A DNA stretch of 64,000 nucleotides from Schistosoma mansoni (Eukaryota; Platyhelminthes; Trematoda; Strigeidida; Schistosomatidae). Every line of letters starts with the position of its first letter. Within the stretch, counting starts at the first letter, position 1. Below the pieces are notes generated by a model. The model did no database searches. It was not told the origin of the DNA and saw only the letters and a program-made list of their open reading frames with translations. This document shows positions 50,201 to 61,400 of this stretch, one piece after another. A program made the translations under genes and the position numbers. The DNA lies in NCBI RefSeq assembly GCF_000237925.1, contig NW_017386010.1, positions 310,001-374,000 on the forward strand, given 5' to 3'.

Positions 50201-50336
50201 TACCGTAAGTAGCGATCGGCTTTCCGTTTGCCGCCTGTAAACTTAAAACAGACTCGCGAAGTCTGTCGTCGGGATTTGCTGGAAGAACGCTAACTTCTGC
50301 GCCAGTGTCGACGAGGTAGCGAACTTTCGTAGTCAC
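47253..50336 (-). CDS. pol: pol polyprotein of the Ty3/gypsy element
   Basis: 1027 residues from the first ATG: aspartic protease ([12 protein letters not shown] near residue 10), reverse transcriptase ([14 protein letters not shown], then YVDDCLIA near 320), RNase H ([14 protein letters not shown] and FTDHKPLTF), and integrase with an HHCC zinc region ([11 protein letters not shown] ... CVSCQK) and a DDE core ([35 protein letters not shown]). Integrase follows RNase H, the Ty3/gypsy order. Confidence 0.95.
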   Translation of the reverse strand: MTTKVRYLVDTGAEVSVLPANPDDRLRESVLSLQAANGKPIATYGKRYVYLNVGLRKPIHWIFVVADVSMPIIGIDLLQHHNLLIDTRARRLIDGNTKLSVCVTPCSGCRLSPVTIKHTIDPLYQAVLDKYPGICQSQSKLPCVTSNVTHHISTTGPPVFSKARRLAPEKFRLAKNEFDHTMDLGIIRPSNSPWASPLHMVPKKDSNDWRPTGDYRRLNAKTIPDRYPLPHIHDLTATLKGTTVFSKIDLVKAYNQIPMAPDDIPKTAIITPFGLYEFLRMPFGLRNAAQTFQRFIDDVFRGLNFVHAYVDDCLIASSDRESHLKHLDIVFDRLQRHGITVNIQKCQIGTNCLDFLGHTIDAQGIRPLRSKVAAILDYPEPTTIKHLRTFNGLVSYYRRFIPKCASLMKPLTDQLRGNAKSISLDDIARKAFSTVKEHIAKATLLAHQDSQAPISIAVDASDSAIGAVLQQWVNNSWQPLGFFSRRLLDAEARYSTFGRELLAMYCAVRHFQHSIEGREFTLFTDHKPLTFSLNSSSDKYSPRESRQLDYISQFTSDIQHISGANNVVADALSRINSLNSFQGIDLLKLAQLQKEDIDLQHELSSTTLKLSIRQMGTGKETLLCDTSTGRDRPIVPKHYRRNVFNTLHNLSHPGARATIELIAERFCWPGMNKDVREWARSCVSCQKSKVIRHNKCPLGSFKTPDARFDHVHIDLVGPLPGSNGYSYLLTCVDRFTRWPEAVPIKDITAETVARAFVERWVANFGCPSTITTDRGRQFESGLFRCLTSLLGITRFRTTAYHPQANGLVERFHRQLKASLSASNVSQWTDALPLVLLGIRNAVKADIGYTASQLVYGTTLRLPGEFVDPSASSLNMDLNSYTSRLTNAMRSVKPAHTRPQSTDVFVQPELRHSTHVFVRRDSHRRPLESAYEGPFKVLQREPKYYVVDKNGTNDSISIDRLKAAYLERNPSYVDFPSVQANDTATTLVVPYTTTNTKLDTSPTTIDKPKTTRSGRRVRFPEHLNEYCT

Positions 50337-50383
50337 ATCCGTGACATATAAGAGGCGGCTGTGTTCGCCGGCTACGGTTGCCG

Positions 50384-51217
50384 TTAACGCGTGCCGGCTG
50401 GGAAGTTTCCCGAACTGTTTTTCGTGTCACTCGATTTTGGGGTCGGATAATTACAAGGTTTCCTGCAGTTTCTGGAAAACTTACCGTACTGGTTATGATA
50501 CCAGCACCAGTCGGGATTGTCTGTCTCTCGTGGTCGAGAGACAGATCTCTTACGTGAGGCACTTCTACGCGGGGTTTTTGACCGACTACGGTCATTGCGA
50601 ACTCTAAGATATCGTGTAAGCGTGTGACATAGTTCGGCCATGTCAGTCGAGGTCGATTGGGGTTTTTCTTTGACGGAAAAAACCTCGGCCTTAGAAGATC
50701 TAGTGATTTCCAAGATTCGATCGGCAGATGCAGCTAGTTCATCTATGGCATTGTTTTGAAATGAAACAAGCACTGCCTGCACCTGTTGAGGGAGTTTAGA
50801 CAAGAAAAGTTGTCTAAATAGGCCATCATCGAAAGTTCGTTGGCCGATGACTTCTCTCATTCTAAGCAACATGTCCGTCGCAGAACCATGTTGCAAGTCG
50901 ATATTGTTAAGGAGTTGGTCTAACCGTTGTCGATCAGTTAGGTTTCCTCCTTTTAAAATCGATAGCTTAAGCGATTCGTAAGGTTCGGAAACATCACTAG
51001 TAAACATACTAGGTGTTACGTACCTGTTAAACTCGCGCGGTAACGCCTCAACTACCGCGAGGAAACGTGTGCGCGAGTCCGTGATTCCGTGCATGCAAAA
51101 ATCGGCTTCTGCATAGCAGAACCAGGACTCGATATTGTCGGGCCAAAATGGCGTTAACTGAATCGAAATAGGGGGAATAGACTTGAACTTAAGAACCTTA
51201 GGAGAGTGTTCCGTCAT
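50384..51217 (-). CDS. gag: gag-like ORF of the Ty3/gypsy element
   Basis: 277 residues. The N-terminal half has capsid-like features ([46 protein letters not shown]). A basic Arg/Ser-rich stretch near residues 215-240 precedes a C-H-C-C zinc motif ([18 protein letters not shown]), the type that marks the CsRn1/Kabuki lineage. It is the structural protein of the element. Confidence 0.88.
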   Translation of the reverse strand: MTEHSPKVLKFKSIPPISIQLTPFWPDNIESWFCYAEADFCMHGITDSRTRFLAVVEALPREFNRYVTPSMFTSDVSEPYESLKLSILKGGNLTDRQRLDQLLNNIDLQHGSATDMLLRMREVIGQRTFDDGLFRQLFLSKLPQQVQAVLVSFQNNAIDELAASADRILEITRSSKAEVFSVKEKPQSTSTDMAELCHTLTRYLRVRNDRSRSKTPRRSASRKRSVSRPRETDNPDWCWYHNQYGKFSRNCRKPCNYPTPKSSDTKNSSGNFPAGTR

Positions 51218-51378
51218 AGTAATATAGATATCGAAAAATGTCTAAGTAAAATATATCCGAGAAAAAAAAATTCGCGAAAAAAGTATATCACAATATATAA
51301 AATTCAAATAAAGAATAACAATGAATAATAATGTTCCAAAATGGAACAGACTCACAGTATATTGACTTGGTGTACCAG

Positions 51379-51396
51379 ATCACGTCGGTCTCACCA
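51379..51396 (-). other. tRNA-Trp-type primer binding site
   Basis: One base inside the 5' LTR, the minus strand reads TGGTGAGACCGACGTGAT. This is close to the complement of the eukaryotic tRNA-Trp 3' end (TGGTGACCCCGACGTGAT). tRNA-Trp priming is known for the CsRn1 lineage. Confidence 0.8.
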
Positions 51397-51397
51397 A

Positions 51398-51723
51398 TGA
51401 TGATGCAACGGATGTTCTAGTTTTACAACTAGTTACCAGTAGCACCTTCTAAATTTGATCGTTCCCAGTCAGATAGAAATCAGAAGTCAGACGAGAAGAG
51501 GCAGGAAAGATATATTTGATTCGTTACCAATATATCGAGGACCTTTTCTATGAGCTGGCTAATGAAACGTAGGAGCTGTGTCCCACGTCGTGTTGAAACG
51601 TGATCTGGTGCGGATGCATGACCGAAAGCCTTCAGCTAAACAAGTCCACTTAAACAACGTGGTCAGCATCCAATGTCGAACACTTAATGAGCTATTGATT
51701 TTGGGGAATTATTTACAGCTACA
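51398..51723 (-). repeat. 5' LTR of the Ty3/gypsy element
   Basis: A 326-bp terminal repeat, TGTAGCTG...GCATCATCA on the minus strand, identical in length and apparently in sequence to the other copy. The AGAT duplication abuts it at 51724-51727. Confidence 0.95.
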
Positions 51724-51849
51724 AGATAATTCGTATATAGGAACCTGTGCGCTGGACTCGAACAGGTAGGGTTGGGCGGAAGGACCCATCAGGACTCAGA
51801 GTTGACTTCAAGCTTTTCGTGTAGATTAACGCGTCTTTAGGTTGGCTAA

Positions 51850-53479
51850 GTGTCAAGTTCTTTAGGTCGTGTTCTAATTGACGATTTAGCATAATGGTAA
51901 TTAACAGGGCCAGAAGACATGAAAATATTTTCAGTAATCATACGCTAAGCTTCAAGGGTCATGTGGTTGGGAACCAACACTACTACGAAAGAGGGACCGG
52001 ATTCCATACTGTTTAGAATTGGTATGAGTCTGGTGAGTGCCTGAACAGGCCACATACTGATGTCTCAATGGCTGATAGATGCTCACAGTGGAACGCAAGG
52101 TGACTTCTTCAAACACACAAAGTTTTTCAACTTTCCGTATAAGTTAATGGGATGTATAACCACTCAGAAATGAGTACATGAGCTCTATTGCCCCGATATA
52201 CATTTAGATGTTTGAGGTCAACTCATAACTAATCAACCTAAGTTTTTACAGTGCGATGAGAACAGCATGAGACAAAATTGAGGTTATTCTATAATCGCAG
52301 TCCGCCAACACAATGAAATTTGTGATGAACACGAGATTGTGCCGTGCAATACTCTGGTTTTCATGGGCTTTCATTTATAATTCGTTCACTCACACCAACC
52401 CTCTTACTTTAGCCTCTCAGACAGACAATAATTCGTGCTTTATTATCTTTCTTTCTTCGTAACAGAATAGTTTCCGTAATCATTACACATAAATCCTTGT
52501 AAAACACCTTGAGGACTCCATGTTAAGTCTATCAATATTACGTTAGTAGTCATAGCTCTGTGTTTTGCCACCATGTGGTTTTCTATCTAATTTTCTTCAT
52601 TCAGAAAAAATAAGTACAGAAACAATACAGAAAACGAGATTGAGAACACTTCGGTGCTCCATATGTTCCTACTGTCATGTAATCATTTAGAGTCGAATGT
52701 GGCCACATCCATTTATATAGATCTCTTGCTACGCATATGTACGCTCATACTACACGTTGAATTGTGACTGGATGCAAAAATTCATTAACTAAGGTTCCAT
52801 TGCATTCATTTATCATATCCTCACCATATCTTATTTCCACTGCCCTTCTTTCCTTTAATTCCAGAGTTGTATACTTCAACAAACTTGAGCGAGAGACTGT
52901 CAAGTGCGGCGATATTCTTGGTTCCACAAACTTTACTGCTCTTGGATCAGTGAACATATATGACGTCAGAATGTACCAAACCTTCAAATAACCGTCAAGA
53001 TACAACAGAACTTTTCAATGGCCTGGAGTCTGCAGAAGACCTATAAATGTCCCCTAACATCAAGACACGAGTGCAAACGATAAAAATTGTTTATACCGGT
53101 TAGTTACAAAGATACTGGACATCTGACCGATTTTAGCAATTGCAACATCTTGGGTTTCAATCGTAAAAACGGATCAATGGACATTTATAGACATCTGATA
53201 CAACTTCTAATATAAATGTGCTCTCTCAATGAAACCAATCAGTTGATTTAAATCTATGCTGCATTTTGATTATTGCTCGCTTCCCTAAGGCTCACTTGAA
53301 ATGAAGAAAACCTATAAGTAAATACCAAACTAACTGAAACAAATCCAGTCAAAAGAATAGACCACCCCCAACGAAACCACCAATGATCAACACAAAGACA
53401 TTATTAATTGAGCGACTCAGCGAATATATGAAGATCATTTGGCACAATCTGTAATCAATAGGCCGAAGGGACTGTTATC
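51850..53479. other. no gene recognised
   Basis: An 86-codon minus frame at 52745-53005 has no recognisable family. AT-rich otherwise. Confidence 0.4.
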
Positions 53480-55180
53480 ACACATGAATTAAACGACTGG
53501 AAGGCATCAATGGATTTCCAGCCTAATTACAGAAGCGAGTGGATCTCAAATGACAGAGGAAGACAAGAGAAAAGCAAGGACCATGGTAAATTCTTTCTAC
53601 AGAGTTCATACTAAGTGGCTTCTTCTTTACGAAGAGCAAAACTCAAATACTATGTCACAAAATAGACTGCTCACTGTATACTTCGATCAAGAAGACGTAC
53701 GTAAAATCCTTAGTACTTTGAACACAGAAACATCAACATGACCAGATGAAATGCAACTTAAAATCTTGAGAAAAATCGCACAGTATGTTACCTATGGACT
53801 GGAAGGATGCAATTGCCACTCCAATATACAAAACAAGATTAAGGCAACTTCTGTGAAACTACAGATCCGTCAAATTCATTTTTTGTATTATTTGTTTTAA
53901 TCTTCCTATTGATGTGTAGGACTGTAATTAGTCAGTTACTTATTGGCGTATATGCATCCCGTACGGATTGCCCCCATATCGTCTTAAGTCACAAGCATTA
54001 TAAGCAAACATAGGATGCAGGTACATCCATCTCAGAAGTCCCCAATAGAACGAAATGCGCACCCTGTATTCCATTGTCAGCCTTCACCTATCTTTATAGA
54101 CCTGTTGGTTTCATCAGTATTGTAGTGGAAATACGGGTAAGAATAACCAAAAAGACAATAATGGCATCCATGGAAACCAAACCCCTGCCATATAACTAAC
54201 AAAATGGGTTCGGGAGGACATTATCTTGCGCAACAAACCTCTTTATGACAAGATATAGATGGACGAAGGCTCCAGGTAATGAAACATCGGTGGGTTTCGT
54301 CTAAATATACTTCAGCAAGGAATTTGGTAAGGTACCGAAAATAGGCTATTGTTGAGGCTGTCATACCTGTGAACTGACGGACTTCTTCTGAAGTGGACCG
54401 AGGATTTCTCGGTAGGCCATAGACAGAAAGTAAGAATAAATTCCAAGTGCTACTTCTGGAACCCAGCACATAGTGGAGTACCACAAGGCTGACAAGTAAA
54501 AACAGGCGAAGTAAACGCTTGTACACTTCAAACGGACTTGGATGTTCTGATTAGCTGGTCTCAAAGATGGCTGATACCTGTCAAAGCGACCGTGTGTTTT
54601 ACATGGATATTGGGGATACAAAGGTAAAATGGCACAGCATAGGAAAGGGTCAGTGTCGGCGGTTCGATTTCACAAGGATCTTGAAGTGACAGTAAGCCAT
54701 GCTCTTATGGCCACGGCTCACCGTCACGAGGCCTGAGTTAAGGGATGTGGAGCCCTTTTGACTTTAAGACACACACTCGCCAAGTTAGATACTACAGTAT
54801 ATATGACCTTAGTGAAATGCAAACTTGAAGACTTCGTCCAGGCTTCAAGCCCGTAATCTTGAAAAAAAGACGGAGAACAACTGCTTGAGCTATTCCACAC
54901 CTCTGTGATTTACTCTGTCCTAACGCAGATTAGGAAGTAATCAGATTTTGATGTATAGATTCTTAAAAAATGATTTTGAACCTAATACACCTTCTCTTAC
55001 TTTTACTACCAGATCAAGAAAACTCAAAGAACATACCGGACCAGTAAAAAGGCTAGTAGGAAGCAAAAATACTCGTAGAATACAGGTTTATACTTCTAGT
55101 CATCAATTCTCGGGACCTGTTACCTTAGGTAGTGGCACTCGTCTCTTCAGTTGTTTTATTCAAGAGGAGACTAGATAATC
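53480..55180 (+). mobile_element. CR1-like LINE ORF2 remnant, decayed
   Basis: Successive frames show VRKILSTLNTETSTPDEMQL-like text, ATPIYKTRLRQL, LLLKWTEDFSVGHRQKVRI, NPAHSGVPQG, LDVLISWSQRWL and a C-terminal VINLWNSLP-type region ending near 55175 (RLFSCFIQEETR). This follows the order of a LINE reverse transcriptase. It ends about 130 bp before the first peptidase exon. Confidence 0.7.
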
Positions 55181-55306
55181 TTGAAAGCTTACTGCAAAAA
55201 GACTAACGAATGCTGTAGGCCTTCAGTCCTTAATACACTAATTTGGAACTGACCTGAATCTGGATCTTCATGCAGTTTGAACGAGTCACTGATCTTGCTT
55301 TTGTAG

Positions 55307-55471
55307 GTCGACGCAAATTTGAGTATGTTTGTTGCTCCTGGTTGTCTCCTTAAGTGGTCTGGTTCTGTGAATGATATTGTTGAGAGAACATCAACCCTAA
55401 TCAGTAATGCCATTTCAGTATATGACAGAGTGGGATCATCCGGACCTGCTACTTTTGAGTCAGTTGTCCTA
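55307..55471 (+). CDS. THOP1/NLN: M3 peptidase exon A
   Basis: Acceptor GATCTTGCTTTTGTAG, then six codons (VDANLS), the ATG at 55325, and [20 protein letters not shown] with SVYDRVG and FESVVL. This matches LRWDLSAQQIEERTRELIEQ and VYDQVG of THOP1. Donor GTAAAC, phase 0; the following intron is 37 nt. Confidence 0.88.
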
Positions 55472-58400
55472 GTAAACATTAATATTGGTTATACTGACAT
55501 TTTCCCAGCCTATGTCACTGTTTGAAGCTGAATACCAAACGGAAAAAAATGCCATCGACTTCCTTCAACATATATCTCCTTATAAAGCTATAAGAGACGC
55601 CAGCTGTGATGCCACTCGTAGACTTTCTGATATGGAAGTTGAATTAGAGTAAGTTAACTTACACTTCAATCGACCCTCTGCTAACATCTTTGCTGCTAAT
55701 AACACAGGTATCGACTCAACCTACATAGCACATTATTTGTGGCTGGCATGAAAAGCTACAGTTGTCTTTACTCAGCCGTTAGAATGGTTAGATAAGTTTG
55801 GCGTCTGTTTAGGCAAAAAGTAGACAACTCAGAGACATTTGAAATATGAATTTACAAAAAGGGAAAATTCCTCATTATTTCCCCATGACATACGAAAAAT
55901 CAAACACTCTAATGCATCTCCCTATCATTACCCCTTTATTTTCAAACAGAATATCCCTTTAATTTCCCACATTGTTCGCCTTTATTTCCCCTTTAATGGT
56001 TGCTTGGGTCCATTTGTTTCACAACCATAAACAAAGAAGTGTGTGCCTTCTAACGAGGTTCAAACTGGCTTTTGACAACTCATCTACTAGTTTTGTACCT
56101 TGATCTAAATGGCTGTAAGTTAAATAGGGTGTACTCTGACAGATATTAAAAAAACAAAAGCCAACCATGTTAGTTGTCATCGGCATGAGTAGTCAAGAGA
56201 GCGTTAGTTCAAACTGATTGTTACTTAATCTACTTTTGAACGCCATATAACCGTTATCATAGTCGATCATAGTTGGGCATACGTTTTTTATGAAGCCGTA
56301 GTTCTCAGAATACACCACTTATTATCGGATTCCTAGAGTTTATTTTAGCTTCACATGATCACTGATGCTATTATTGATTTCATCGCGATGTACTATATGT
56401 CTGATTATTTACCTGAAAAAAAATACCACTCGTCATGTTTTACTATTATTTTCCTAAATTTTCATTGCTCAGAATGCGGAAGGACGTATTTGAAAAGTTT
56501 GTTTCCGTTCAAAAGAATATAGATTCATCATTCTCCGGTGAATATCGTCGTTATGTAGATAGAAAAGTTCAGCTCGGTCGGAGAAATGGTTTGTTGCTTG
56601 TTCCTGTATGATATTAATGAATAACTGTATTTGTACACAATAGGTCTTCACCTGGATGACGATAAAAGAAAACTGATAGAAGCCTTGAATAAGGAAGAAA
56701 ATCAACTATGTATTGATTTCCAACGTGCTCTAAATGAAGAGAACACATTGTTAAAGTTTACAGATGAGGAATTGAGTATGTTAACAACAAAAATGATGAA
56801 GTTTTAGATTATCTAAATAAAGTGTAGATGACACGTGATGAGTTATGGAGGTTTTATGTTTTGTGTGTTAATTGTTTGTAGTGTTTTAAGGCTAAAACGG
56901 TAGATGGTTGTACAAACATGTCCATTTACCATAATTGCAGGCTCTCTGATGAGTTTGTCGTGTTTCTGATAGTTTTATTTCATTGGTTATGAATACTACG
57001 CATTGAAACTGAAGAGTTCTTTTTCTATTTGATGAGATAATCAAAAGTAATAGTTCTCTTGAGCAACTCATCTTGTGGTGATAAAACTGGTTGTCGTATA
57101 CCTTATGTTAATGCAACCTCCTAATATACTTTTAGTTTGGTCACAAATCCATCGTCGAGCATCAGTGTAGTAAACCGTCAAGTTGTTGCCTCACCAGTCA
57201 CACAATTTTTAATTGATTTTTCTGTTTAATGGGTATTTGTTTGGAAATCAATAATACAATGTATTTGAGTTTTAATAGTTGTAGAAAGTATGACATTTTC
57301 TTGCGATAAACGGTTTTTGGAGTAGCTAGTAAAACGTTCTCAGTAAATTTATTCTCATGTGTTGTTTCACTTGTGGAAATTGATATAATTTAATTTTTTT
57401 TTTGTAGCTGGATGTCCTGCTGATTTCATTGATGGTTTGAAAAAGGTGATTCAGTTTCTTTCGTGTTATGTTATTCTGTAGTTGTACATTCTTGACTTTT
57501 TCAGTGTAGCTATTATCAGCATTCTCATCGATAACACAGTTGTTTGTTAGAGATAATGTATGATTTGTTTCAGCTTGATCATTACTCTGACATTATGCAA
57601 CCCTCTCTAATTTGTTAGACGTAGTTGGAGTTAGTAAACGATAGAACACTTATTTATTGAGTTGCACTGGTAGTCTTAACTGACGGATAGTCACGTTGAA
57701 ATAGTCAAATCTGATATCAGTGTGTATATGTTGATGTTTCACTACCTCAAAATGAAACAATAATACGAAGATCGCAAAGAAATTAAATGGTACGCTGTAG
57801 TGAGAGCTGACTGGTAGTTGAGATAAAATATAAGCAAAACTAGTTTTGAACCATATTAGTCATTAATTTCGACAGGCATGTGGGCCTTGTCGGGGATATT
57901 CGCAATCTATTGCAGTAGTAAGGCATATAGCACAGTGTTTTGCGCGACCCAGTTCCAACCAAATTCTTCAAAGTCCTAGGTACCTGAGTGGAATAAATTC
58001 TAAATGTTCCTTAAAACAAGAACAACGAATGTATCAAAATAAGGTAGATTTATTTAGTTTGCAGATTGCATGCAACCTAACCATGATAACACCAACCACT
58101 AAAAATATGGTGTACATGATTTGTATTATAATTTCGGATAAGTTCTCATCAGTGAATATTAATAAAAAGAGCAATAAGTATTGTGAAGTTAAAAATATTG
58201 TTCATGTAATTTAATATTTAAGCGCAACATAATGGAGATATTTATTTGTTGAACTTCAGTACTTCTGTGCACTAGGCTATGAAGGAAATATAGCGAAAAT
58301 CCTTTTCCATCATATCAGAAGATCGTTTTTCCGAAGATTTGGTTAACAGAGAATCAACCGTAGTTGAATGTTGTTCACTTGTCATTAGTTACCCTAAAAA

Positions 58401-61400
58401 ATTCATGATTAAGTATATGAATGTTAAAACGGAGGAAACGGGGCTTTCTTCTTTCAATAAAAGCTTATCTTCTTAATACTTGACTTCAATAGTGCTGAAG
58501 TATGTAGATAGATCGATTTGAGATCAAGCTGATTTCTCTATGTCCAACGCGTTTCTCAAATGCTTCTCACGTCTAATCTCATTAATAGTTTATATTGTTG
58601 AAAGTAATCTATTTCATTACATGGACGAATTTTCCTGTACAAATTAGTTGTATGCTGTCTAATATGTTGTGGTGTATTATTTCTTTTTTAATGCATCTAT
58701 GAATTAAAAAATAGCTCCCTTCTGGCAAACGTGAAGTATCTCTCAAATATCCACACTACTTCCCGATCATGCAAAAAGCATCTAATCCAGAAACAAGGAG
58801 AACATTAGAAACAGCTTTTAATTCGAGGTAAATTGAACGTTTGGCTATTGGTTTTCTTAGAGGTTTATCAAAAGTACTGGTCATCATCATTGATAAACAC
58901 AATGCAATGAGATTTGCATAGATGCGCTCCATCACCGTCTAGATTGTATTTGAAATAGGTGGTTTTTTGTTACATGTACTTGTTTTCCAACCTCTAGGTT
59001 GGAGGTCAGAACCCTATTCTAACTAATTTGGTTTTCGCTACTTGGTAGTGTCACTAATCTTCATACAACAAACAATATGGCCCAAGTCAAATCAAGTAAT
59101 TTGTTGATTTCAGACTGTCGGATGAAAATTCGAGAAAACGGTTGTTCTCCTTAACTTCATCATTAGTGATACATAGTTGTAAATTCTTAAATATTGTATT
59201 TTAATGGTTGAAGTAGGACATACGTACATAGGTTATGACTGAATTAGTTAATGTTCTTTGTTGATAATGACGGACGTTTAAATCAGTTACAGTTTAAGTA
59301 TGTACAGAATATGCCATTACCGTTGAAGGATCATATAAGAACGAGTAATAGATATCACTCATAGGAGTGAATTACAGTGGTTACGGTGAAATCATGTGAA
59401 TATAATGGAGAATTGTTGCGTTAGAGTAATTGTAACAAATTACAGTTACTTGCACACAGCAGTGACCAATGTCAGTCCCTTGAAGATTACAGGTGTATGC
59501 CTTACTGATGAGTCACAACTAGCACGAAATATAGGTCTAGAGTTTCCTGTCGACCACCTCTAATCAGCTAACAATAATAGTGATATTTTTAATTGGCAAG
59601 TCATATGGATTAAAAATATAAATGTGAAATTAAAAACATTCCATATGAAAGCGACAGGACAAGGGATGAGCATAAAGGCGATGTTGAGGTTTAGAGTTTA
59701 TAGTATGAATATTAAGAATGTGGTCACTCATTTGTGAGCTTAGCTAAACAAAGTACCTGTATGTAACTTCTTTGAATTCATCAGTTCGGTTCCTGCTTTT
59801 GGAAAGAACGTAGTCTTGCCTCTTTCCAGTGAACTGCTTAAGACTTAATATAAAACCTTGAAGACTACTTCTATCTTAATACCGTTTTCATTATCTACCA
59901 TGTGAGAAAGGATAGGGATATTTATATGTTCGATTATCCCTATTCCAGAAGTTATTGAGAATGTTTTTCTACTCCAATATTCTTTGCTTTTAAAGATTTG
60001 TGAACTCCCGAAGTCGATAAAAACAGCTTCCATTAATCAGTAGATATTTGTTAGTTGAAGAATATTTTATAAGTGTCTAGTATTTAGGCTTTCGGTATGA
60101 ACCTGAATAATAAATTAGTATTAGGTATTTTCTTATAAATTCACTTGGACTGTGAATTTATTTTTGACTTATAATTTATGTTTTTAGGTGTATTAAAGAA
60201 AATACACCCATACTGAAACGTTTAATGGAACTTCGGAGAGAAGTAAGTGATCTTATTTGTGTCTGCAATCAAGTAATTTCAATGTACATGAATAATTTGA
60301 GAGTGGATGTTATCCATCTTTCACTATTATTATAAGTGCTGGTATTACTGCAACATAATGTGGCAATGACATTCACATTTACACGTTAGACTGCAAGCCA
60401 AACCGTATTGTGATATGGTTCCTTTATCTTGTTGATTAATCCATGGTAACCTGCGAAAAATGCAAACATATTGTTCACAGATTTGCTTTTATCTATTTAT
60501 TCTACAAACGTTTAATTCAATATAATTCATCTATTCTGTGCAAGTTCATGTGTACCCTGTTTATTGGCACATTCTTTTTCAAAGCCTTAGCAATAATATT
60601 TTATTTAATTAATTGCCATTTCTTATAGTACCATTCGGAACAAAAAGCAGAATGCACCATACAGAATAAAGTTATAGTACCATAAAGGGTTGCTGCCACT
60701 TTTATACAGCTCTCTTAAATAGCACGCGGCCATGTCATAAATTGATTACCTCTCTGCTTTTTCTACCTTATCCCAGCTTTAGAAATTAGTAGACGACATA
60801 GAATCAGCTGGAACTATCAGAAAACATGTCCTATCCCACCAAAGTTGGCCTTTAAAGTTGATGCCACTAAGCGAATTTTGGTTACCCCACCTGAACACTC
60901 ATCATGGAATCTCAGCTTTATGAAGTTGCTGTTTACAATCCTTCTCAATTCTATGGTATTCAAACATGAAGAGTTTCCGAACATCCTTAGCCAGAACATA
61001 GCTACTGCCAATGACGTTTTTTAGTCCCTACCTTTTTCAACTAGGCTAACATCACTGACAATATTAATTTAAATGTCATGTCAAAATTTTATCGAAGCAA
61101 TATTCAAACCTGAAAGTCAGTATTTAAAAAGTTGATTTATAACAACCATCAAACCTACCATCGATTTGGAATATCTTCCCAATCTACCATCACGACGCAA
61201 TAAAAATACCCAACCTAACGCTGAATAACCCTATGTCGACTATTAGGTTAATTAGTCAACATTTAAGAAACTATAATAGGACATTAAAACTCTGATGTTT
61301 CCTAGTCATGGGACCGGGAATATAGTGGTTATTCAGCTTGAATCCATGTACGTATGTGTATAACTGACTGTGTGGCTGACATCACGAACTGATCTCAGAC

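Larger units (their letters stand above)
46403..51723 (-). mobile_element. Ty3/gypsy LTR retrotransposon, CsRn1-like lineage, looks largely whole
   Basis: A 5321-bp element bounded by 326-bp direct LTRs (46403-46728 and 51398-51723) that look identical by eye, with TG...CA ends on the minus strand and a 4-bp AGAT duplication outside (46399-46402, 51724-51727). Behind the 5' LTR is a primer site resembling the tRNA-Trp 3' end (51379-51396). Before the 3' LTR is a G-rich polypurine tract (46729-46744). Inside are gag and a long pol in the order protease, RT, RNase H, integrase. The gag zinc motif is of C-H-C-C type, as in CsRn1 of Clonorchis. LTR identity means recent insertion. Confidence 0.95.

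Noticed and set aside
47720-50607. Several 70-107 codon plus-strand frames
   Set aside because: Antisense shadows of the pol and gag reading frames.
52745-53005. 86-codon minus frame and its overlapping plus-strand frame
   Set aside because: The two frames are mirror images on opposite strands. Neither resembles a known protein.
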